DNA from: Rhodanobacter sp.
GTDB taxonomy: Bacteria > Pseudomonadota > Gammaproteobacteria > Xanthomonadales > Rhodanobacteraceae
Assembly: GCA_026193555.1 (NCBI GenBank)
Contig: JAPHUU010000316.1
Coordinates: forward strand, 1-20,057
Length of the DNA stretch: 20,057 nucleotides
Reading direction: 5' to 3'
Shown here piece by piece: positions 7,859 to 14,861 of this stretch. The translations under genes and the position numbers were made by a program. Each line of letters opens with the position of its first letter. Position 1 is the first letter of the stretch. The notes beneath the pieces are model-generated. The model ran no database searches and was not told the DNA's origin. It saw nothing but the letters and a program-made list of their open reading frames with translations.

Positions 7859-10800
7859 CTACAGTGCGATGGGCTTCTCGCCAGCCGCCTTGAGCTGGCG
7901 GTTCAACACGGCGAGATCACCCTGCTTCAATTGCTGCCAGGCAGCGAGCGTGGCGTCCAGCGTGTGTGACAGGCTGGCGCAAGAGGCAAGCGCGTCGGTA
8001 CTGGGGTCGGCGTCGGCGCCATCCACCGAATGTGCCAGCTTGCCCAGGTTCATCGACAGCGCACGCAGGCTGTCGGTGCGCTTGGGCGGGCTGCCCATGG
8101 TGTTGCGTGGATCCGGATGCAGGATCACACCCGACAGGTCCGCGGCCTTGGCGATCACGGCCGACAGCTCCCCCCGCTCGCTGCCCTTGGCTTGGGCCAG
8201 CCGTGCATCCAGCGCCTTGAGCAGCTTGGTCGCCTCGGCGCTCGCCTTGGTGGTGCGCACCGAGAGTTGCTCCACCTGGCGTGCCAGCGCAAACTCGCGT
8301 TGCAGGGCGGCGATCGACACGGTCACGCGGGGGTCAGGCAACACCTGCAGCGGTTGCCGATAGGTCTTGCCGGCCACCGTGAGGGTGACGCTGTAGTGGC
8401 CGGGCGGAGCCCACACGCCGCTTTCCGATGAGCGCTTCGGAGCCGCGTCGGTCGGCGCGGGGTAGCGCAGGTTCCATACGAAGCGATGCATGCCCGCCGT
8501 CGTCGACAGGGTCATCGGCGCCGGCACCCATTCCGGGGCATAGGCCAGCTTGGCCGGATCGGGCGGCGTTACCTTGTCTGCACTGCTGAAGCTGCGCACG
8601 ATGTGGCCTTGCGCATCCAGCACGCTCAGCGTGACCGGTCCCTTGACCGCTTTCGGCAGCGCGTAGTCGATGATGGCCCCGTCGGGTGGGTTGGCGGCGG
8701 TCGGCTCGTCCTTCGGCAGCGGCGTGCCGGTGAAGCTGGCAGGGCGCGCACGGATCGCATCGGCCGGCTTGAACAGGATGGCGGCATTGGTGCGCGCGTG
8801 ATCCAGCTGCCGCAGCGCGCTGACGTCGTCCATGATCCAGAAGCCGCGACCATGCGTGGCCAGCACCAGATCGTTGCCGTGCACGTCGATGTCGCGCACC
8901 GAGGTCGTCGGCAGGTTCTGCTGCAACGACTGCCACTGCGTGCCGTCGTTGAACGACACATACATGCCCTTCTCGGTACCGGCGTAGAGCAGGCCCTGGC
9001 GCAGCGGATCCGTCCGCACCACATTGACGAAGCTGTCGCGCGGTATGCCGCCATCGATGCGCACCCAGCTGCTGCCGCCGTCGCTGGTGCGGTAGATATA
9101 CGGCGTGTCGTCGTCGAGGCGGTGACGGTCGACCGCCAGGTACGCCACCTTGGCATCGAACGGGGACAGCTCGATGCCGGCGATCTTCGACCACGGCGTG
9201 ACCGCCTTCGGCGTGACCTGGCGCCAGTGTGTACCGTCATCGTCGCTGCGCCAGACCAGGCCGTCGTTGGTGCCGACCCACAGCACATGCGCGTTCAGCG
9301 GCGAGGGCGCGATGGTATAGATCACCCCGCGTTGGCTGTCGATGTGGTTGTCGTCGGCCGCGGTGGTCGCATCGAGCGTGGCCGGTGTGCCCGCATTTTC
9401 TCGGGTCAGGTCGGGGCTGATCGGTGCCCAGTGGTCGCCACCGTCGGTGGTGCGGAACAGCCGCTGGTTGGCGAAGTACAGGGTCTTGGTGCCGTGTTTG
9501 GAAAATGTCAGCGGCAGCGTCCACGCACCGCGGTAATGCGCGGCCGGGTAGGCCAGGGTGGGGTCGATGTTGCGGGTCTGTCCACTGCGCATGTCCAGCT
9601 TGTCGACCTTGTCGCCGTAGACGGTGTCGTGGTCGTCCGGGTCAGGCGCGATCATGCCACTCTCGCCGCCGGCAGTGATCTCGTGGAACTGCTCCATGGT
9701 GATGCCGTCGCTGCTGCCGCCGCGGCTGGGCAGCGCCACCGCGCCGGAATCCTGCTGCGCACCGTAGACCCAGTACGGAAACTGGTTGTCGGTGCTGACG
9801 TGGTAGATCTGCGCGGTCGGCTGGTTGTGCCAGCTGCTCCAGGTCTGGCCACCATTGATGGTGATCATCGCTCCCTGGTCGACGCCGAGGATCTGCCGGT
9901 CGGGGTTCGTCGGGTCGATCCACAGCTGGTGGAAGTCGTCGCCGGTGGGGTCGCCCTTCAACGCGATGAACTGCTTGCCGCCGTCGTCCGAGCGCAACAC
10001 GATAGTGTTCATCACATAGACGCGGTCGGCGTTCTTCGGATCCACCGTGAGCCGGCAGAAATACCAGCCACGCTGCCAGATCCGCTGGTCGTCGGTGACG
10101 TGCTTCCAGTGCGCGCCACCGTCGTCGGAACGGTACAGGCCGCCTTCGCCGCCGGCTGCGTCGACCAGGGCGAATACCCGGTTCGGCTGGCTCGGCGCCA
10201 GCGCGAGGCCGATGCGGCCTGGATGCGCGGGAAAGCCGTGGCCTTGCACCTGGCTCCAGTGGCTGCCGCCATCATGCGACACGTACAGGCCGCTGCCCGG
10301 TCCATTGGAAGGCGGGTACACGCTCCACGGCGGACGCCGGGTCTGCCACAGCGCCGCATAGATCGTGTTCGGGTCGCCTGGTTTGAACGCCAGGTCGATC
10401 GCGCCGGTGTCGTCGTCCTTGAACAGCACCTTGTTCCAGTGCGCGCCGCCATCGGTGGAGCGAAACACGCCGCGCTCGGCGTTCGGGCCGTAGGCATGGC
10501 CCAGCGCCGCAACGAACAGCACGTCCGGGTTGCGCGGGTCGACCAGCACGCTGGCGATCTGGCGGGTGTCGTCCAGCCCGATATGCGACCAGTGCGCGCC
10601 GCCGTCGGCGCTCTTGTAGACGCCATTGCCATGCGCGATGTCCGAACGCATGTCCGCTTCGCCGGTGCCCACGTAGATCGTCTTCGGATCGGACGGAGCC
10701 AGCGCCAGCGCGCCGATCGAGCCGACCTTCTCGCTGTCGAAGATCGGCTGCCAGGTGCGCCCCGCATCCTGTGTCGCCCATACGCCGCCGCCCACCGAGC

Positions 10801-10981
10801 CGAAGTAGAAATGACGGCTGTCGCCGGGAATTCCCGCCACCGTCAACACCCGGCCACCGCGGAATGGTCCGATCAGCCGCCAGCTCAGACCCTGGTACAG
10901 GGATGGATCGACCGTGGCATGGACGGTGAGGGTGGTGGCGAGGCCAAGGGCAAACACGGCAAGACAGCGACGCAGGTGCAT
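7859..10981 (-). CDS. Secreted BNR/Asp-box, Vps10-sortilin-like beta-propeller protein (paralogue 1)
   Basis: This 1040-residue protein has an N-terminal signal peptide (positive start, hydrophobic core, likely cleavage after HA at residue 22), so it should be exported. Residues from about 30 to 730 carry many Asp-box repeats of the form S/T-x-D-x-G-x-x-W: TQDAGRTW at 70-77, then SADGGAHW, STDGGAHW, SHDGGSHW, SDDGGAHW, TTDGGDHW, SDDDGTHW, TSDGGSSW and others. This pattern is typical of BNR/sortilin-Vps10-type propellers. Between about 735 and 880 an Ig/FlgD-like beta domain seems present (VTLSVLDAQG, FVWNLRYP), followed by a helical C-terminus. Such proteins are often annotated as glycosyl hydrolases, but I see no catalytic motif supporting that, and the substrate is unknown. 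It is clearly paralogous to the protein at 14862-18071. The ATG is preceded by a modest GGGAAA site. It is divergent from the GAF-GGDEF gene. Confidence 0.88.
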   Translation of the reverse strand: MHLRRCLAVFALGLATTLTVHATVDPSLYQGLSWRLIGPFRGGRVLTVAGIPGDSRHFYFGSVGGGVWATQDAGRTWQPIFDSEKVGSIGALALAPSDPKTIYVGTGEADMRSDIAHGNGVYKSADGGAHWSHIGLDDTRQIASVLVDPRNPDVLFVAALGHAYGPNAERGVFRSTDGGAHWNKVLFKDDDTGAIDLAFKPGDPNTIYAALWQTRRPPWSVYPPSNGPGSGLYVSHDGGSHWSQVQGHGFPAHPGRIGLALAPSQPNRVFALVDAAGGEGGLYRSDDGGAHWKHVTDDQRIWQRGWYFCRLTVDPKNADRVYVMNTIVLRSDDGGKQFIALKGDPTGDDFHQLWIDPTNPDRQILGVDQGAMITINGGQTWSSWHNQPTAQIYHVSTDNQFPYWVYGAQQDSGAVALPSRGGSSDGITMEQFHEITAGGESGMIAPDPDDHDTVYGDKVDKLDMRSGQTRNIDPTLAYPAAHYRGAWTLPLTFSKHGTKTLYFANQRLFRTTDGGDHWAPISPDLTRENAGTPATLDATTAADDNHIDSQRGVIYTIAPSPLNAHVLWVGTNDGLVWRSDDDGTHWRQVTPKAVTPWSKIAGIELSPFDAKVAYLAVDRHRLDDDTPYIYRTSDGGSSWVRIDGGIPRDSFVNVVRTDPLRQGLLYAGTEKGMYVSFNDGTQWQSLQQNLPTTSVRDIDVHGNDLVLATHGRGFWIMDDVSALRQLDHARTNAAILFKPADAIRARPASFTGTPLPKDEPTAANPPDGAIIDYALPKAVKGPVTLSVLDAQGHIVRSFSSADKVTPPDPAKLAYAPEWVPAPMTLSTTAGMHRFVWNLRYPAPTDAAPKRSSESGVWAPPGHYSVTLTVAGKTYRQPLQVLPDPRVTVSIAALQREFALARQVEQLSVRTTKASAEATKLLKALDARLAQAKGSERGELSAVIAKAADLSGVILHPDPRNTMGSPPKRTDSLRALSMNLGKLAHSVDGADADPSTDALASCASLSHTLDATLAAWQQLKQGDLAVLNRQLKAAGEKPIAL

Positions 10982-11114
10982 GGACAGTTTCCCGGGGTGG
11001 GCTAGGTCAAGGTGGTCAGTGTACGGTGCAGTGGGGTGGTGTGCTCAAGGCCGCTACTACATCGCGAGGATGCATCGGGTGGCCGCCCCACGCCGCGGCC
11101 ACCGGTTTGGTAAC

Positions 11115-11132
11115 ATGTGATAAGCATCACAT
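11115..11132. promoter_or_regulatory. Perfect CRP/Clp-type operator palindrome
   Basis: The bases ATGTGATAAGCATCACAT contain TGTGA, six bases, then TCACA, exactly the symmetric half-sites recognised by CRP and by its Xanthomonas homologue Clp, extended by one matching pair. It lies in the 364-base divergent intergenic region, 214 bases before the diguanylate cyclase start and 134 bases before the propeller start, so it could serve either gene. The regulator is inferred from the motif alone. Confidence 0.75.
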
Positions 11133-11141
11133 TCTCCTACA

Positions 11142-11171
11142 TTTTCCGGCTTGGACGTTGCATGTTGTAAC
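11142..11171 (+). promoter_or_regulatory. Weak sigma-70-like promoter candidate for the GAF-GGDEF gene
   Basis: TTTTCC (11142-11147) and TGTAAC (11166-11171) are separated by 18 bases and lie just downstream of the CRP/Clp palindrome. Both hexamers match the consensus only partly. The palindrome centre would sit about 55 bases before the predicted start, which is not a standard activator spacing. The rest of the 10982-11345 gap shows nothing else I can support. Confidence 0.2.
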
Positions 11172-11345
11172 TTGGGTTCGCCGTCTGCGTCCGGAAGACA
11201 CTGACGGCTCCAAAGGAACTATCCGCCATCGCGTACCAGCCGATCCGGTCCGCGCGCCTCAGGGGACACCGATCAACGATGCACGCTAGAGGCGTCAACT
11301 ACAGCCAGCCGGGCCGTCGCGAGAACAGCCGGAGCATTGCTTCCG

Positions 11346-13556
11346 ATGAGTGAGCCGCGCGCCCCGACCCCGACATCTGCCAGCGCGGCAGAACTGCTGG
11401 CATGGCAGCGACGGTTGATTGGGGCTGACTCGCCAGCGGCAGTCGGTGCGGTCATCCTGGCCTTGGCTGCGTCGTTGCCCGGTTGCGAAAAAGCCAGTCT
11501 GTTGTGGCGTGATGGCGCGACGCCAACGCAAGGCGCGGCGGTGACACCCGGCGACGTGGTCTGGGCACGGGAAGGGCTGGCCGATCACGGGTTTTGCCTG
11601 AGCGACGACCGGCGACGGGTGGTATGGCGTCTGTTGTCGGGTCAGCCCATCGCACTGTTGCTTCAGTTTGCTTCCGGGCAGCAGGAACACGCGTTGCGTA
11701 TGGTGCTCGAATCCCACTTCGCGCTGGCCAGTCACCATCTGCTGCATGAATTGGAACTGGCTGGCCTGCGCGAGTCGCACCAGCAAGTGGAGCGCTCTGA
11801 AAAGCTGCAGCATGCGTTGTTCTCGATTGCCGATCTGGCCGGGTCGGAGCTGGACATGTCCGACATGTTGCGCGGTATCCAGGGCATCGTCGGCACGTTG
11901 CTGTATGCCGAGAATTTCTTCCTGCTGCGCTACGATCCCGAGCGGGACACGGTGCGTTTCCTCTACTACGCGGACACCGAGAACGATGAACGCATGGAGG
12001 ACGCCGGGGAAACGCCGCTGGAGTTCTGGAACGGCACGCGAACCTGGCACCTGCTGACTACCGGAAAGGCCCTGATGGGCCGCAATGAATCGCTGCACGC
12101 GCTGGTCGAGGCGCCGCTGCGGATTCTCGGTCCCGAGTATGCCTACTGGGTCGGCGTGCCCATGCTGCGTGATGGCCAGGCCCGCGGTGCGTTGGTCGTG
12201 CAGAGCTATCTGAAGGACACCATCTACACCACACAAGATCGCGTGCTGCTGGAGTTTGTCGCCAGCCACATCCTGACTGCACTGGAGCGCAGGCAGGGCA
12301 GGGACGCGCTGGAGCAGCAAGTACGCAGGCGCACGCAGGAGCTGGTCGAGGCCAACGTCGCCATGCAGGGAGAGGTCGTCGAACGCCAGCGGGCCGAAGC
12401 GCTGCAGACGGTCTTGTTCCAGTTGGCGCAGCTGGCGACGGCTGAGATTGACGAGGACTCGTTTTATGAGCAGGTTCATGTCGTCGTTGGTCGTTTGCTC
12501 AACGCGGAGAACTTTTTCATTGCGCTGATATCGGAGGATTGCCAGCACCTGGATTTCCCTTATTACGTGGATACCGAGACACGCGGGATGCCCTCGCGCC
12601 CGATCGGTCATGGTTTGAGCGAATACGTGTTGCGCACGGCGACGCCGCTGTTGCTGAGGCAGCAGTCGGAGATCGATGCGCTGAGTGGTCAGGGCGTGGT
12701 GGTACCCCAGCACGTTGGCCAACCCGCCACATGCTGGTTGGGCGTGCCGTTGCTGGTCGGGGATGAGGTGATTGGCTTGGTGACAGTGCAGAGTCTGGTA
12801 GACACGGTCAGCTATAACGAAGCCGACCGGGAGCTGCTGTCCTTTGCCGCCTCGCAAATTGCCAACAGCATCCGCCGTCGGCGCTCGGCGGCCTCGTTGC
12901 AGCAGGCCAAGATGCAATTGGAGCAGCGGGTGGAGGAGCGTACGCAAGAGTTGCGCACGCTGATTGCCGAACGCGAACGGGTGCAGGAGCAGCTTCGGCA
13001 CCAGGTCATGCACGATGCACTGACAGGCCTGCCGAACCGTGGCTATCTGTGTGACCGGGTTGATCACCTGCTGGGCGTGCTCAAGCGCAAGCCCGAGCGA
13101 CGTTGCGCGCTGTTGTACCTGGATATCGACCATTTCAAGTCGATCAACGACAGCTTTGGCCACTTGGCCGGTGATGAGTTTCTGAAGATGATTTCCGGCC
13201 GGCTGCAGCTTTGCGTGCGCGATCCGGACTTGGTGGCGCGGCTGTCCGGAGATGAGTTTGCGATCGTACTGGAGGATATCGAGGCACCAGCAAGCGCGGT
13301 GAATGTGGCGCAGAGGGTGCTGAAGGCGCTGCATGAACCGCTGCAAACAGCGGGCGAGGTGCTGGAGCCATCTGTCAGCATCGGCATTGCGATCGGCGAC
13401 CACCGCTACGGCAGCAGTGACGAACTGCTGCACGCCGCCGACACCGCGCTGTATCGCGCGAAGGCGAGTGGCCGTCATCGCTTCGAGATGTTCGATCAGG
13501 TCCATGCACCGGGGCTTGATGACGGGCGCGCGTCGGCGTCCGAGGTGCCCGAGTGA
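11346..13556 (+). CDS. Tandem-GAF diguanylate cyclase (GAF-GAF-GGDEF)
   Basis: This 736-residue protein should condense two GTP into c-di-GMP. Two clear GAF domains (about 152-318 and 352-515) share the internal motif AENFF and a YYxDTE stretch, indicating duplication. Residues 1-150 look like a third, degenerate GAF. Coiled-coil linkers (LEQQVRRRTQEL, LEQRVEERTQEL) precede GAF2 and the catalytic domain. The GGDEF domain (about 551-715) has HDALTGLPNR, YLDIDHFKSIND, GHLAGDEF and the active-site variant SGDEF at 634-638. The inhibitory I-site RxxD is intact as RDPD at 625-628, so product inhibition is expected. There is no EAL domain and no transmembrane segment or signal peptide, so it should be cytosolic. 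I chose ATG 11346, with GGAG eleven bases upstream. A TTG at 11337 in frame is only two bases from that site. The GAF ligand is unknown. Confidence 0.93.
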   Translation: MSEPRAPTPTSASAAELLAWQRRLIGADSPAAVGAVILALAASLPGCEKASLLWRDGATPTQGAAVTPGDVVWAREGLADHGFCLSDDRRRVVWRLLSGQPIALLLQFASGQQEHALRMVLESHFALASHHLLHELELAGLRESHQQVERSEKLQHALFSIADLAGSELDMSDMLRGIQGIVGTLLYAENFFLLRYDPERDTVRFLYYADTENDERMEDAGETPLEFWNGTRTWHLLTTGKALMGRNESLHALVEAPLRILGPEYAYWVGVPMLRDGQARGALVVQSYLKDTIYTTQDRVLLEFVASHILTALERRQGRDALEQQVRRRTQELVEANVAMQGEVVERQRAEALQTVLFQLAQLATAEIDEDSFYEQVHVVVGRLLNAENFFIALISEDCQHLDFPYYVDTETRGMPSRPIGHGLSEYVLRTATPLLLRQQSEIDALSGQGVVVPQHVGQPATCWLGVPLLVGDEVIGLVTVQSLVDTVSYNEADRELLSFAASQIANSIRRRRSAASLQQAKMQLEQRVEERTQELRTLIAERERVQEQLRHQVMHDALTGLPNRGYLCDRVDHLLGVLKRKPERRCALLYLDIDHFKSINDSFGHLAGDEFLKMISGRLQLCVRDPDLVARLSGDEFAIVLEDIEAPASAVNVAQRVLKALHEPLQTAGEVLEPSVSIGIAIGDHRYGSSDELLHAADTALYRAKASGRHRFEMFDQVHAPGLDDGRASASEVPE

Positions 13557-13582
13557 AGCAATTCAACGTCGAATGCTTCTGA

Positions 13583-13801
13583 TTTTCAGGGCATGGTGGT
13601 CAACCTGTCCGCACGATCCCTGGCCACCGGGGCGGGCACACGATGAACCTCCAGACCGTCCGGATTTCGGTGGACTCGGGCGGCATGAGGATGGCGTGGA
13701 TCGGTCAGATCGATTCCGATACGCCATGCATCGAGCGCGCTGCTGTTGCGGCCGTCCCGCTTCCCGCAAACGGGACCCTGTGGCCGCAAGCCGATGCATG
13801 A
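13583..13801 (+). pseudogene. Probable relic of a GAF-domain sensor gene
   Basis: An open frame bounded by stops at 13580 and 13799 contains, from an ATG at 13643, 52 residues beginning MNLQTVRISVDSGGMRMAWI and continuing GQIDSDT. The stretch xRxxVxxGGMRMAWIGxID is characteristic of the first part of GAF domains found in many bacterial GGDEF/EAL and kinase proteins. After it the similarity ends abruptly, and no good ribosome binding site precedes the ATG. I read this as a decayed fragment of a sensor gene. A small expressed protein cannot be excluded. Its 3' half overlaps the nested inverted repeats. Confidence 0.45.
13725..13800. repeat. Nested inverted repeats in a convergent intergenic region
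   Basis: Three nested perfect arms are visible: CATGCATCG (13725-13733) with CGATGCATG (13792-13800), TTGCGGCC (13746-13753) with GGCCGCAA (13782-13789), and GTCCCG (13754-13759) with CGGGAC (13771-13776). Outside these, pairing may extend imperfectly, for example TCGGGCG (13676-13682) with CGCCCGA (13836-13842). It sits between the stop of the cyclase and the stop of the convergent methyltransferase gene. It could be a bidirectional terminator, a repeat element or a recombination scar. No T-tract is present. Confidence 0.6.
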
Positions 13802-13843
13802 CAGGCATCGTCGGCAGCGGTCATTGCAGCCACATCGCCCGAT

Positions 13844-14644
13844 TTACGGTTTCACGAACCGCAGCGTCATCCGGTCCGATTCGCCGACTGCCTTCATCTT
13901 CGCGTGCTCGCTGTCGGGGCCGGCAAGATCCGGAAGCAGGCGGTGCACGTTGACGTCCTCGGGGTCGCTTGGGTTGGCGTTGATTTCGGACACCCCGTCG
14001 AGGCGGAAACCGGTCTTCAGCGCCAGCGCGATCAGATAATCCTCGGGGATGCGGTGCAGCTTCTTCGCGGATTCCACCGCATCGGAGAACGGCTTGGCAC
14101 GGTGCTCGACCACGCCGAATACGCCGCCGGGCCTGAGCACGTCGTAGACCGACTTGAACGCGGCGGCCAGGGTGTCGGGGCTGCGGTTGAGCCAGTCATG
14201 GGTGTTACGGAAGGTCAGCACCATGTCGGCGGAGGCCGGCGAGCCCAGCTTGAGCTGCAGTGGCGGCGTGAACGGGATGACTTTCTCGACGTGGCCGAAC
14301 ACGGCCGGGTTGGCCTTCACCTTGTCGGCGAACTTGGGTGAGCCCGCTTCGATCAGGTGGCCGTGGTCGTACAGGAACGGCGCCAGGATCTCGCTGTACC
14401 AGCCGCCGCCGGCGTCGAGTTCGATCACCGTCATGTCTGGCTTGATGCCGAAGAACTGCAGGGTTTCGACCGGGTGGCGATAGCGGTCACGTGCCTTGTG
14501 TTCGGCGGAACGCCAGTGGCCGTCGACGGCGTGCTGCAGCTGGGCGGTGGTACTGGCGGTCGGCGCGGTGGTGGCGTCGACGAAGCATGGCAGCAGCAGT
14601 GCACTTGCCAGCAGGAGCAGGAATTTGCAGGTGCGATGGGACAT
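13844..14644 (-). CDS. Exported COG4798-type methyltransferase-like protein
   Basis: This 266-residue protein begins with a signal peptide (hydrophobic residues 8-18, likely cleavage after DA at 24). The mature part resembles class I SAM-dependent methyltransferases of the COG4798 type. The SAM-binding motif I is VIELDAGGGWYSEILAPF, with E75 and the GGG at 79-81. A motif near residue 180 reads DVLRPGGVFGVVEHRA, and MVLTFRNTHDW fits the motif II/III region. SAM is a cytosolic cofactor, so an exported member is odd and its activity is unproven. C20 in LLPC is not a good lipobox because proline precedes it. The start is supported by GGAGG eight bases upstream (CCTCC at 14653-14657 on the plus strand). 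It lies downstream of the second propeller gene on the same strand, separated by 217 bases that hold hairpins. Substrate unknown. Confidence 0.85.
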   Translation of the reverse strand: MSHRTCKFLLLLASALLLPCFVDATTAPTASTTAQLQHAVDGHWRSAEHKARDRYRHPVETLQFFGIKPDMTVIELDAGGGWYSEILAPFLYDHGHLIEAGSPKFADKVKANPAVFGHVEKVIPFTPPLQLKLGSPASADMVLTFRNTHDWLNRSPDTLAAAFKSVYDVLRPGGVFGVVEHRAKPFSDAVESAKKLHRIPEDYLIALALKTGFRLDGVSEINANPSDPEDVNVHRLLPDLAGPDSEHAKMKAVGESDRMTLRFVKP

Positions 14645-14748
14645 GGTTCGGGCCTCCGCGTGAGTTGACGTTCAAGCCTACTCCTGCGACGTGCAGACGG
14701 GCACCCACCTTGCCCGTTGGGCGCCGGTTCGTGAGAAAGGCAGGGATC

Positions 14749-14800
14749 GGGGCAAGCAGTGTCTGCTCGCCCCCGACCTCTCCCGCGTGCGGGAGAGGTC
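14749..14800. repeat. Doublet of adjacent perfect or near-perfect hairpins (REP-like)
   Basis: The first hairpin pairs GGGGC-a-AGCAG (14749-14759) with CTGCT-c-GCCCC (14763-14773) around a three-base loop. One base later, GACCTCTCCCGC (14775-14786) is the exact reverse complement of GCGGGAGAGGTC (14789-14800). It lies in the 217-base gap between the two minus-strand genes, about 60 bases after the stop of the propeller gene. The short perfect stem with CTCTCCCGC arms resembles the repetitive extragenic palindromes scattered in GC-rich gammaproteobacteria. It could also attenuate or end transcription, although no T-tract follows on either strand. Confidence 0.65.
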
Positions 14801-14861
14801 CCTTGCCTGATCCTTGCGCCAGCCGCATTCCGGCCCCGCCGCTCGGTCCCTGTGTGGTCGG

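Noticed and set aside
8486..11005. 839-codon plus-strand open frame opposite the first propeller gene
   Set aside because: Shadow of the minus-strand gene; no domain, signal peptide or plausible composition.
11279..11353. 24-codon upstream ORF overlapping the start of the GAF-GGDEF gene
   Set aside because: The only ribosome-binding-like stretch (AGGGG) is 13 bases away, and such short frames are common by chance.
11295..13505. 736-codon minus-strand open frame opposite the GAF-GGDEF gene
   Set aside because: Antisense shadow of a clearly real diguanylate cyclase.
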